Positions 1 to 7,293 of a DNA stretch of 64,000 bases are shown one piece after another; positions within the stretch are counted from its first letter, which is position 1, and every line of letters starts with the position of its first letter. The notes beneath the pieces are model-generated. The model was given only the letters and a program-made list of their open reading frames with translations. It was not told where the DNA came from and made no database searches. The DNA lies in the NCBI RefSeq assembly GCF_019800005.1, contig NZ_JABGCL010000012.1:124001-188000 (forward strand), read 5' to 3'. This DNA comes from Geminicoccus harenae (GTDB lineage: Bacteria > Pseudomonadota > Alphaproteobacteria > Geminicoccales > Geminicoccaceae). The translations under genes were made by a program, and so were the position numbers.

Positions 1-375
1 CATGCCGGCCGCCCGCTCGCCGCGATCGAGCATTTCCACCGCGCCATGCGGCTGAGCCCGGTCGATCCGGAGAAGGGCATCGCCCTGTCCGGCATCGGCA
101 TGAGCTATCTCATGCTGGAGCGCTACGCGGAGGCGCTGGACTGGGGCGAGAAGGCGCTGCGGGAGATGCCCAATTACGGTTCGTCGCACCGGGTGGTGAT
201 TTGCGGGCTGGTGGGCCTGGGCCGGATGGAGGAGGCCAAGGTGGCGGCCGGACGGCTGATGGCGGCCTTCCCGACCTACACGCTCACCCTGCAGCGGCAG
301 ATCAATCCCTGGCGGGACATGGCGTTCGCGCAGCGCTACCTGGATGCGTTGCGCGTGGCGGGCGTCCCTGACTGA
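1..375 (+). CDS. TPR-containing protein, C-terminal part (5' end outside window)
   Basis: The reading frame is open from the first base, so only the last ~124 residues are visible. They form helical tetratricopeptide-like repeats (for example YAEALDWGEKALREMP and MEEAKVAAGRLMAAFP) and end in a short LDALRVAGVPD tail. That ending is familiar from alphaproteobacterial proteins that join a class III adenylate cyclase or winged-helix domain to C-terminal TPRs, but no effector domain is visible here. TPRs normally bind proteins. The gene converges with the permease gene, whose stop lies 27 bases downstream. The repeat fold is fairly sure; the overall function is not determined. Confidence 0.7.
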   Translation, partial: HAGRPLAAIEHFHRAMRLSPVDPEKGIALSGIGMSYLMLERYAEALDWGEKALREMPNYGSSHRVVICGLVGLGRMEEAKVAAGRLMAAFPTYTLTLQRQINPWRDMAFAQRYLDALRVAGVPD

Positions 376-402
376 CCGGTACCATTGCGCGGGGCAGTCC
401 TG

Positions 403-1659
403 TCAGCCGCGCAGCGCCTGGGCGACCGAGCCGCGATAGGCGAAGGCGGCCGGGATCGCGGCCAGCACGGAGCCGGCCAGCACGATCGCCAGGACCAGGC
501 GCAGTTCGACCACGCCCAGGCCGATCGGGAGGCTCAGCGCGGTGCGGCTCTCGAACAGGCGGCCGACCAGGAAGGCGCCGCCATAGCCGACCGCCAAGCC
601 CAGCAATGCGCCGGTCGTCAGGATCAGGGCGACGTTCAGCCAGATGGTGGCGAACACGAAGGGGCGCGAGGCGCCCAGTGCCCGCAGCACGCCGATCAGC
701 CGGCGGCGCTGGGCCAGGCTCGCCAGCACCGCCAGGAGCACGGCACCAATCACCAGGACCTGGGTGAGCAGGGAGATGGTGGCGACGAGATCGCGCACGT
801 CGCCCAGGAGCGCATAGAGCTGGACCAGGACCTCGGCCGGGAACACTGCCATGGTGTCGTCGGCGGCACGGTATTCCTGGCGGAGCTGGTAGGCGGCGGC
901 GAAGCTGGCCGGGGTCACCACGATCGCCGGCACGCCCGGCAGCTCGGCGCGGTCGAAGGGCGGGCCCAGCGGGATCAGGTCGAGGGCGGGCTCGCCGTGC
1001 GGGCCATCCGGCCAGAGTGCGGCCTCGTCCAGGGCATGGCCCACCGGCAGGGAGTGGACCCACCAGACCGCCTCGATCGGGGCGATGATCGCACGATCCC
1101 AGGGCGTGCCCTGGCGTGCCATCCGGCCGACCACGTGCTGGTGAAAGCCGTGGGCCTCCTCGTCCTCCATCTCGACATGGCCGTGCGCCGGCTCGAACTC
1201 CTCGCCCAGCGCCAGGGGCACGTCGGCGCCGACCACCACCTCATCGATCCGCTCGAACAGGCGCCCCTCGGCCGGGGCCGAGGCACCGCCAGGGGCGAGA
1301 AAGCCCGCCGTGGTGCCGACGATCGGATGGCCCCGCCAGTTGTCGCCGAAGCCGATCGGGGCAGCCTCGGCCACGTCCGGATTGGCGGCGAGGTCGGCCA
1401 GGATGGCGCCGTCGATCAGCTCGATCGCGGCCGGCTGGAGATAGACGGTGGAAAGGACGAGCTGGGTCTCGCTGCCGGGGGCACCGATCAAGAGGTCGAA
1501 GCGGTCGGCGGCCCGGGCACTGCCTTCGCGCAGTGCGCGGTCCTGGGCGGAGACGGCCACACCCAGGCCCACGGCGAGCGCCACCAGGAGGACGATGGCC
1601 AGCGCACCGGCACGGCTCCGCCTGAGGTCGGCCAGCACGAACGGGAAGGGATTGCCCAA
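403..1659 (-). CDS. FtsX/MacB-type ABC transporter permease
   Basis: This 418-residue inner-membrane protein has the FtsX plan: a first membrane segment at about 17-38, a large periplasmic domain of roughly 240 residues, then three membrane segments near 293-316, 338-362 and 388-406. Just after segment two is the cytoplasmic RRRLIGVLRALGASR stretch, the FtsX-family coupling motif. Such permeases pair with LolD/MacB-like ATPases and act as mechanotransducers or exporters of lipids, peptides or lipoproteins. It starts on TTG, three bases after the stop of the secreted-protein gene, so it is probably the last gene of the phosphatase operon. The likely ATPase is on the other strand at 3851. The substrate is unknown. 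Confidence 0.85.
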   Translation of the reverse strand: MGNPFPFVLADLRRSRAGALAIVLLVALAVGLGVAVSAQDRALREGSARAADRFDLLIGAPGSETQLVLSTVYLQPAAIELIDGAILADLAANPDVAEAAPIGFGDNWRGHPIVGTTAGFLAPGGASAPAEGRLFERIDEVVVGADVPLALGEEFEPAHGHVEMEDEEAHGFHQHVVGRMARQGTPWDRAIIAPIEAVWWVHSLPVGHALDEAALWPDGPHGEPALDLIPLGPPFDRAELPGVPAIVVTPASFAAAYQLRQEYRAADDTMAVFPAEVLVQLYALLGDVRDLVATISLLTQVLVIGAVLLAVLASLAQRRRLIGVLRALGASRPFVFATIWLNVALILTTGALLGLAVGYGGAFLVGRLFESRTALSLPIGLGVVELRLVLAIVLAGSVLAAIPAAFAYRGSVAQALRG

Positions 1660-1662
1660 GGC

Positions 1663-2100
1663 TCAGAGCCGCTCGTAGGCCGCGTCGATCAGGCGGACCC
1701 GGCTGACGAAGCCGGTCTCCTCGTCGATCTCGGTGCCGAGCGAGAGGGTGCCGGTCACCAGGATCGGCAGGTTGAAGTCGACCCAGTCCTGCTTCTGGCG
1801 CAGGCGGACCAGCACGATGTCCTGCGGCCAGTCCGCCTCCTTGTCGCAGAACGGGCAGACCGCCATCGGCATCTTGGTGAGCACGAAGAAGGGGGCGTCG
1901 GGCTTGAGCGGCGGGGCCATGAAGCCCTGAATCTGCACGGGCTCGTCGGCCAGCGCCAGCGCCTCCTCGGAAAAGGCGGCGCCCCTGCCGTAGATGTCGC
2001 GCAGCTTGATCCGGGTGGCCGCATGGCCGGGCCGCACGACACCGGCCAGGCCCAGCGCCGTGGCGGCGAGCAGCAGGTGGCGTCGTGTGTTCCCAGCCAT
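1663..2100 (-). CDS. Small secreted protein with a CPFC motif, linked to the ABC permease
   Basis: The protein has 145 residues. Its N-terminus (RRHLLLAATALGLAGVV, ending near GHAA) is a signal peptide with a twin-arginine look, so export to the periplasm is expected. The mature part has a CPFCDKEADWP segment near the middle, possibly a metal or redox site, and resembles small periplasmic partners (DUF3299-like) often found beside FtsX-type ABC genes. That family assignment is from memory and unsure. It lies between the phosphatase (19-base gap) and the permease (3-base gap), in one transcription unit. It could be a substrate-handling or accessory subunit of the transporter. Confidence 0.6.
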   Translation of the reverse strand: MAGNTRRHLLLAATALGLAGVVRPGHAATRIKLRDIYGRGAAFSEEALALADEPVQIQGFMAPPLKPDAPFFVLTKMPMAVCPFCDKEADWPQDIVLVRLRQKQDWVDFNLPILVTGTLSLGTEIDEETGFVSRVRLIDAAYERL

Positions 2101-2119
2101 GACGGTCCTCCGGTTCAGG

Positions 2120-3679
2120 TCAGTCCATCGCCCCGGCGCGCTGGCCGATCTTCGAGGCGTGGTTCATCACGTGGAAGATATAGTTCTGCTCGACCGTACC
2201 CTGGAACAGGTGCGCCCAGGGGCCGATCGCGTAGATGCCCAGGTCCTCGCCGCCATGGGTCTCGCTGGACATCGGCACCAGGGCCGGCTGGAGGAAATCG
2301 ACGTCGGTGGTGTCGACATTGGTGAGGTCGACACGCGGCGCGTCCTTCAGGGCACCCGGGCCGTTGGCGAACTGCAGCGTGGTGTAGGGCTTGCCATCGT
2401 CGCCCAGCAGCGGCTCGCCCTCCCAGGCGGCCAGGCCCAGGATCGGGTTGCCACGCTCGGGATAGCCGTTGATCGTCAGCGTGTGGCTGTGATCGGCCGT
2501 CACCACGATCAGGGTCTCGTCCAGGTTCACCTTGTCGACCGCGGTCTTGATGGCCCGGTCGAAGGCGATGGCATCGGTCAGCGCGCGGGCGGCGTTGCCG
2601 GCATGGAGCGCATGGTCGACCCGGCCGCCTTCCACCAGCAGGATGAAGCCCTCGTCGCCGGACTTGGCCTGGAGGATGTCGATGGCCTTGTCGGTCATCT
2701 CGGCCAGCGACGGCTCGCCGCCGGCATCCTTCTCGCGGTCGACGTCGTACTGCATGTGCGACATGTCGAAGAGGCCGAGCACCGGGCCGGTGCTGGCGGG
2801 GTCGATCGCGTCGAACTGCTCCTTGTTCCACACATAGGCCGAGCCGGCGCCATGGCGGTCGGTCCAGGCCTTGGTCAGGTCGCGGCCGTCCTTGCGCCGG
2901 CCGGTCTTGCCTTCGTACTCGGGATCGGCCGCGGTCTCGGGCAGGAAGTACGAACGGCCGCCGCCGAACGCCAGGTCGAAGCCGTGCCCGTAGGGGATCT
3001 CGATCATCGAGCGGGCGATGTCCTTGCAGCCCATCTGGAGGGCTTCCGCCGGCATGTCGGCGTCCGATTCCCAGTCACGGCTGGGCGAGTGCGAATGGGT
3101 GGCGCCCGGGGTCGCGTGGGTGAGGCGGGCGGTGCTGACCACGCCGGTGGCGAGACCTGCGGCCTGGGCCATCTCGAAGATCGTGGTGACGGCACCGTCG
3201 TCCAGCGACGCCTGGCAGTCCTCGACCGGCACGGTGTGCTTCACCGCCATGGCGGCGTTGCGGGTCTTCACGCCGGTCACCATGGCGACCGCGGTGGGCG
3301 AGCTGTCGGCGACCTGGGCGTCGGAGGAATAGGTCTTGGACGCGGCGAGATAGGGGAAGGATTCGAAGGTCAGCACGTTGGACTCGCCGTCCACGCCGCG
3401 CTGCTGGCCTTCCAGGATCCGGGCGGCGGTGACCGTGGCGAAGCCCATGCCGTCGGCCACGAACAGGATCACGTTCTTGGCCTGGTTGGTGTTCGGCTGC
3501 TGGGCCTGGATCCGCGCCAGGATGTCCTGGCCGGTCTGGAAGTAGGGATCGTCCGCCTGGGCCAGCGTGATGCTGCTGGACGCGGCCCTGGGCGGGCTGG
3601 TGTCCACGGTCCGGCCGCAGCCGGTAACCGCCAGCGCGGCGGTGCCGAGCAGGAATGCGGTTGTGATCGATCTGCGCAC
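2120..3679 (-). CDS. Alkaline phosphatase (PhoA superfamily), predicted lipoprotein
   Basis: This 519-residue phosphomonoesterase should release phosphate from organic esters in the periplasm. VADGMG (Asp76) gives a metal ligand and ADSSPTAVAMVTGVKT holds the nucleophile Ser126. DHALHAGN and TADHSHT supply the remaining zinc ligands, as in PhoA/PhoD-like enzymes. Residues 1-21 form a lipoprotein signal ending LAVTGC, so Cys21 is probably acylated. I chose the GTG at 3677-3679 because GGGGAGG lies just upstream; an in-frame ATG five codons earlier would place that sequence inside the gene. A three-repeat PHO box at 3704-3732 indicates phosphate-starvation control by PhoB. It heads an operon with the secreted protein and the permease. 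Confidence 0.93.
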   Translation of the reverse strand: MRRSITTAFLLGTAALAVTGCGRTVDTSPPRAASSSITLAQADDPYFQTGQDILARIQAQQPNTNQAKNVILFVADGMGFATVTAARILEGQQRGVDGESNVLTFESFPYLAASKTYSSDAQVADSSPTAVAMVTGVKTRNAAMAVKHTVPVEDCQASLDDGAVTTIFEMAQAAGLATGVVSTARLTHATPGATHSHSPSRDWESDADMPAEALQMGCKDIARSMIEIPYGHGFDLAFGGGRSYFLPETAADPEYEGKTGRRKDGRDLTKAWTDRHGAGSAYVWNKEQFDAIDPASTGPVLGLFDMSHMQYDVDREKDAGGEPSLAEMTDKAIDILQAKSGDEGFILLVEGGRVDHALHAGNAARALTDAIAFDRAIKTAVDKVNLDETLIVVTADHSHTLTINGYPERGNPILGLAAWEGEPLLGDDGKPYTTLQFANGPGALKDAPRVDLTNVDTTDVDFLQPALVPMSSETHGGEDLGIYAIGPWAHLFQGTVEQNYIFHVMNHASKIGQRAGAMD

Positions 3680-3703
3680 GTAAACCTCCCCCATTCTATT
3701 GTT

Positions 3704-3732
3704 GTGACAGATTCGTGATAGTTCCGTGACAA
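3704..3732 (-). promoter_or_regulatory. PHO box: three 7-bp repeats at 11-bp spacing
   Basis: Read on the minus strand, TTGTCAC, CTATCAC and CTGTCAC begin exactly 11 bases apart (3732, 3721 and 3710) with 4-base spacers. This matches the PhoB-binding consensus CTGTCAT-N4-CTGTCAT. The last repeat ends 25 bases before the phosphatase GTG, and a TAGAAT hexamer follows a few bases later. Position and gene content agree: a phosphatase should be PhoB-activated. The box also lies within the promoter region of the divergent ATPase gene (3851) and could affect it. Confidence 0.8.
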
Positions 3733-3850
3733 CGATAACGGCAAGCCACAAGATGAACGCAGCCGTGCCGCAGCGAGGGAGGGCGGCCGGCACGGATAGG
3801 GATCGGATCGAATTGGGCCGACAGGAATCTTCCTCGTCGGATTCTGGGGC

Positions 3851-4567
3851 ATGGCAGGACACGGTCAGGAAGAAAATCAGGCGATGGCGACACGCCATCC
3901 GGGTGGCCTGGCGGTGCGCGGGCTGAAGGTCGTGTTCGACCGGGGGGCGCCGGTCCTGGACATCGGCCGGCTGGATGTCGGAAGCGGGGAGCAGGTGGCG
4001 ATCACCGGCCCGTCCGGCTGCGGCAAGACCACGCTGGCCCTGGCCTTGTCCGGCATCCAGCCGGTGCAGGAGGGGCAGGTGCGCTGGAACGGCCAGGACG
4101 TCGCTGGCCTGGGCGAGGGCGCCCGTGACCGCTGGCGGCGGCGCCATGTCGGCATGATCTTCCAGGACTTCCACCTGGTGCCCGGCATGTCGGTGCTGCG
4201 CAACGTGCTGGCCGCGAGCTATTTCAGCACCTGGCGGCCAGCGGCGCCCGTGGTGGCGCGGGCGGCGGAGCTGCTGGAGCAATGCGGCGTGCCGCCCGGG
4301 CGCCAGGACGTGGCCAGCCTGTCGCGCGGCGAGCAGCAGCGCGTGGCGATCGCCCGCGCCCTCCTGCTGGACCCGCCGATCCTGATCGCCGACGAGCCCA
4401 CCGCCAGCCTGGACCGGGCGAACGCGGAGCGGGTGGCGGGGCTGCTGGCCGAGGCGGCGCGGCGGCAGGGCGCCACGCTCATCGCGGTGACCCATGACCC
4501 GGTCCTGATCGAGGCGATGGACCGCACGGTCCGGATGGCGGATGGCCAGGTGATGGAGGGCGGCTGA
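3851..4567 (+). CDS. ABC transporter ATP-binding protein (LolD/MacB-like)
   Basis: This cytoplasmic ATPase has up to 238 residues. It shows Walker A GPSGCGKTT, a Q-loop FQDFH, the signature LSRGEQQRVAIARALL, Walker B LIADEPTASLD and the switch THD. Size and sequence match ATPases that drive FtsX-type permeases. No permease gene is on this strand, so the best partner is the permease at 403-1659. The ATG at 3851 lacks a good ribosome site; the ATG at 3884 has AGGA 13-17 bases upstream and gives a more usual N-terminus, so the start is uncertain. It is divergent from the alkaline phosphatase and shares its PHO-box region. Confidence 0.88.
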   Translation: MAGHGQEENQAMATRHPGGLAVRGLKVVFDRGAPVLDIGRLDVGSGEQVAITGPSGCGKTTLALALSGIQPVQEGQVRWNGQDVAGLGEGARDRWRRRHVGMIFQDFHLVPGMSVLRNVLAASYFSTWRPAAPVVARAAELLEQCGVPPGRQDVASLSRGEQQRVAIARALLLDPPILIADEPTASLDRANAERVAGLLAEAARRQGATLIAVTHDPVLIEAMDRTVRMADGQVMEGG

Positions 4568-4614
4568 GCGGCACCCTTGCCGAAACCCGCCGGTTGCGCG
4601 AGGTTCCGCCCGCC

Positions 4615-5559
4615 ATGACCCAGCCCAATTCCAGTTGGTGGCAGCGCCTGAAATCCGGTCTGTCCAAGACCTCGGGCCAGCTCACCGGTTCGATCTCCGC
4701 GATCTTCGTGAAGAAGAAGCTCGACCAGGACATGCTGGACGAGCTGGAGGAGGCGCTCATCGTCGCCGACATGGGCGTGGAGACGGCCGGCCGGCTGGTC
4801 GGCCACCTCAAGCGTGAACGCTATGGCCGGGACGTGACCGACCGCGAGGTGCGCCAGGTCCTGGCGGCCGAGGTGGCGCGGATCCTCCAGCCCTATGCGA
4901 AGCCGATCCCGTCCCGGGAGGTGGCGCCGCAGGTGATCCTGGTCTGCGGGGTGAACGGTACCGGCAAGACCACCACGATCGGCAAGCTCGCCAAGATGGC
5001 GACCGATGCCGGGCTGAAGGTCGTGCTGGCGGCCTGCGACACGTTCCGCGCCGCGGCGGTCGAGCAGCTCCAGGTCTGGGGCGAGCGCAACGGCGTGCCG
5101 GTCTATGCGGCGACGCAGGGCTCCGACCCGGCGGCGCTGGCGTTTTCCGCCCTGGAGAAGGCGAAGGCCCAGGGTGCCGACATCCTGATGATCGATACGG
5201 CGGGGCGGCTGCACAACAAGGCGGCGCTCATGGACGAGCTGAAGAAGATCGTCCGGGTGATCAAGAAGGTCGACCCGTCGGCGCCGCACGACACGGTGCT
5301 GGTGCTGGACGGCACGACCGGGCAGAACGCGCACCGCCAGGTCGAGGTGTTCCGCGACATCGTGGACGTGAGCGGGCTGGTGGTCACCAAGCTGGACGGC
5401 ACCGCCAAGGGCGGCGTGGTGGTGTCGCTGGCCGAGCGCTTCCACCTGCCGATCCACGCGCTGGGCGTGGGCGAGGCGATCGAGGACCTCAAGCCCTTCG
5501 AGGCGCAAGCCTTCGCCGATGCGCTGCTCGGGCTGGACCAGCCGGAGCAGGCCGCCTGA
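4615..5559 (+). CDS. ftsY: Signal recognition particle receptor FtsY
   Basis: FtsY is the SRP receptor GTPase that docks SRP-ribosome complexes at the membrane for cotranslational insertion. The 314-residue protein has a four-helix N domain (about 20-90) and an NG GTPase domain with G1 GVNGTGKTT (112-120), DTFRAAAVEQL (142-152), DTAGR (194-198), TKLDGTAKGG (258-267) and a C-terminal GVGEAIEDLKPF. The acidic A domain of enterobacterial FtsY is missing, as in many alphaproteobacteria. ATG 4615 is chosen over an in-frame TTG at 4594, because GAGG lies upstream of the ATG and homology begins after it. Confidence 0.96.
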   Translation: MTQPNSSWWQRLKSGLSKTSGQLTGSISAIFVKKKLDQDMLDELEEALIVADMGVETAGRLVGHLKRERYGRDVTDREVRQVLAAEVARILQPYAKPIPSREVAPQVILVCGVNGTGKTTTIGKLAKMATDAGLKVVLAACDTFRAAAVEQLQVWGERNGVPVYAATQGSDPAALAFSALEKAKAQGADILMIDTAGRLHNKAALMDELKKIVRVIKKVDPSAPHDTVLVLDGTTGQNAHRQVEVFRDIVDVSGLVVTKLDGTAKGGVVVSLAERFHLPIHALGVGEAIEDLKPFEAQAFADALLGLDQPEQAA

Positions 5560-5581
5560 GGCGCCGGAAGTGATCGTGATG

Positions 5582-5639
5582 GCCCGCCTGGGGCGGGCGA
5601 GGTTGAGACATGGCCCGTCAGGCGCTACCTCAGCGCCTG
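5582..5639. terminator. Two hairpins between ftsY and mlaD
   Basis: There is a 7-bp stem GCCCGCC/GGCGGGC (5582-5588 with 5592-5598), then a perfect 8-bp stem CAGGCGCT/AGCGCCTG (5619-5626 with 5632-5639, loop of 5). Neither is followed by a T run, so simple intrinsic termination is doubtful. They may act as an attenuator or 3' end for ftsY. Confidence 0.4.
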
Positions 5640-5672
5640 GACGGATCGTCGTACTAGCCGGAGAGGAGCGGC

Positions 5673-6221
5673 ATGGCCCGCAGTATCGTTGAGACCGTGC
5701 TGGGCGCGCTCGTGCTGCTGGTCGCGTGCGGCTTCCTGTTCTGGGCCTATGCCCGCAGCGACATCGGCAGCACGAACGGCTACGAGCTGATCGCCCGCTT
5801 CGACCGGGCGGACGGCATCGATGTCGGCGGCGACGTCAGGATCAGCGGCGTCAATGTCGGCCGGGTGGTCGCCAAGACGCTGGACCCGCAGAGCTTCCGC
5901 GCCGAGGTGCGCTTCACCGTCGGCAACGACGTGAAGCTGCCGACCGACAGCTCGGCCTCGATCTCCAGCGCCAGCCTGATCGGCGGCAAGTACCTGTCGA
6001 TCATCCCGGGCGGCGACGACCGCGACCTGGAGCCGGGCGGCGTGATCACGCTCACCCAGTCCTCGGTGAGCATCGAGGACCTGATCGGCCGCTACATCTT
6101 CAGCCAGGGCGGCAGCGGCTCGGGCGGCGGCGCCGGGGGTGGCTCGGGTAGCGGCGGCGCCGGGGCGAACGGTGCTAGCGGTGGCGGCCAGCCGGCCGAC
6201 GACATCTTCTCGGCCCCATGA
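5673..6221 (+). CDS. mlaD: MlaD-type MCE-domain lipid transport protein
   Basis: MlaD is the membrane-anchored substrate-binding subunit of the Mla phospholipid transport system, which keeps outer-membrane lipid asymmetry. The 182 residues match the family length. They comprise a single N-terminal anchor (about 8-27), one MCE domain (about 38-118: FDRADGIDVGGDVRISGVNVG, SASLIGGKYLSI), a helix (EDLIGRYIF), and an unusual Gly/Ser-rich stretch at about 138-175. No mlaE or mlaF is nearby, as is common when mlaD sits beside the DUF2155 gene. GGAGAGGAG stands before the ATG. The stop overlaps the start of the next gene. Confidence 0.9.
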   Translation: MARSIVETVLGALVLLVACGFLFWAYARSDIGSTNGYELIARFDRADGIDVGGDVRISGVNVGRVVAKTLDPQSFRAEVRFTVGNDVKLPTDSSASISSASLIGGKYLSIIPGGDDRDLEPGGVITLTQSSVSIEDLIGRYIFSQGGSGSGGGAGGGSGSGGAGANGASGGGQPADDIFSAP

Positions 6222-6655
6222 TCGTCAGGCGCGCTGCCCGCGCGGTGACGGCGCTGCTGCTGGGAGCCGGCAGCCTGCCGGCGCTGGCGGCTGGGCCCAG
6301 CATCCCGAACGACAAGGCGGAGATGCAGGGCCTGGACAAGGTGACCGCCCGGGTCGTGCGCTTCGAGGTGGCGCGCGGGCAGCCGGTCCAGTTCGGCACG
6401 CTGCGCATCCAGCTCGACGCCTGCTTCACCTCGCCGCCCACCGAGCAGCCGGAAGCCGCGGCCTTCCTCGAGATCGACGATCTCGACCAGGACCAGGAGG
6501 AGCGGATCTTCTCGGGCTGGATGTATGCCTCCAGCCCGTCGCTCCATGCGCTGGAGCACCCGGTCTACGATGTCTGGGTGATCGGCTGCTCGGCACCGCT
6601 GGACGTGCCGGCAGGGGCGCCCGAACTGTCCAACCCGGTGCCGGGCGCCGGCTGA
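6218..6655 (+). CDS. DUF2155 family exported protein
   Basis: This 145-residue protein has a signal peptide of about 25 residues (LLLGAGSLPALAAG). The mature domain fits DUF2155: LDKVTARVVRFEVARGQPVQFGTLRI, a conserved Cys (LDACFTSPP), FSGWMYASSPSLHALEHPVYDVWV and a second Cys (IGCS). The two cysteines may pair in the periplasm. Function is unknown, but linkage to mlaD and aat is conserved in alphaproteobacteria. It starts at an ATGA overlap with mlaD. Its last ~30 codons run antisense to the 3' end of aat (6565-6655). Confidence 0.87.
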   Translation: MIVRRAARAVTALLLGAGSLPALAAGPSIPNDKAEMQGLDKVTARVVRFEVARGQPVQFGTLRIQLDACFTSPPTEQPEAAAFLEIDDLDQDQEERIFSGWMYASSPSLHALEHPVYDVWVIGCSAPLDVPAGAPELSNPVPGAG

Positions 6656-7293
6656 ACCGGATCGGGCGGGAACTGCGCGCTCAGCATGGTCGCGTGGTGG
6701 AGGCGGCGCTGGTACTCGCCCTGCGGGATCTCGATGGCGCCAAAGCGTGCCAGGTGGTCCGTCACGAACTGGGTGTCGAGCAGCACGTAGCCGCCGGCCT
6801 TCAGCCGCTGGACCAGTTCGGCCAGCGCCACCTTCGACGCGTCAGTGGCCCGGCTGAACATGCTCTCGCCGAAGAAGGCGGCACCGATCGACACGCCATA
6901 CAGGCCGCCCACCAGAAGGCCGTCCTGCCAGGTCTCGACGCTGTGTGCCCGCCCGCGCCGGAACAATTCGTTGTAGAGCGCGATCAGCTGATCGTTCAGC
7001 CAGGTGCTGGGGCGTATCTCGGTGGGGGCCGCGCAGGCTTGGATCACCTGGTCGAACGCCCGGTCGGCGGTCACCTGGAAGCGGCCGGAGCGGATGGTAC
7101 GGGCCAGCCGGCGCGGCAGGTGGAAGCGGTCGATCGGGATGATCCCGCGCCGCTTGGGGTTGATCCAGTGGATGGTCGGGTCGTCGCGCGCCTCGGCCAT
7201 CGGGAAGACGCCCAGGCGATAGGCCGTGAGCAGGATCTCCGGCGTGATCGTCCGTTCGTCCTCGTCCTGGTCGGGCGCCGCCGGGTCCCGCAT
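6565..7293 (-). CDS. aat: Leucyl/phenylalanyl-tRNA--protein transferase
   Basis: Aat moves Leu or Phe from tRNA onto N-terminal Lys or Arg of proteins, making bacterial N-degrons for ClpS/ClpAP. Visible motifs are YRLGVFPMAEA, HWINPKRRGIIPID, RGRAHSVE, GGLYGVSIGAAFFGESMF and SRATDASK. I chose the ATG at 7291-7293, giving 242 residues, because it forms an ATGA overlap with the accC stop; an in-frame start at 7314 is possible. The conserved domain ends near SAQFPP, and the last ~30 residues are a low-complexity tail encoded opposite the end of the DUF2155 gene. Confidence 0.95.
   Translation of the reverse strand: MRDPAAPDQDEDERTITPEILLTAYRLGVFPMAEARDDPTIHWINPKRRGIIPIDRFHLPRRLARTIRSGRFQVTADRAFDQVIQACAAPTEIRPSTWLNDQLIALYNELFRRGRAHSVETWQDGLLVGGLYGVSIGAAFFGESMFSRATDASKVALAELVQRLKAGGYVLLDTQFVTDHLARFGAIEIPQGEYQRRLHHATMLSAQFPPDPVQPAPGTGLDSSGAPAGTSSGAEQPITQTS

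Noticed and set aside
385..2325. Long rightward open frame of 646 codons opposite the permease and secreted-protein genes
   Set aside because: The translation is Gln/Gly/Arg-rich with no family resemblance, and both genes on the other strand have recognisable domains and good starts. It is a GC-rich shadow.
3695..4495. Upstream extension of the alkaline phosphatase frame to 791 codons
   Set aside because: The lipoprotein signal and the GGGGAGG site place the true start at 3679. The extension runs through the PHO box and the divergent ATPase gene.
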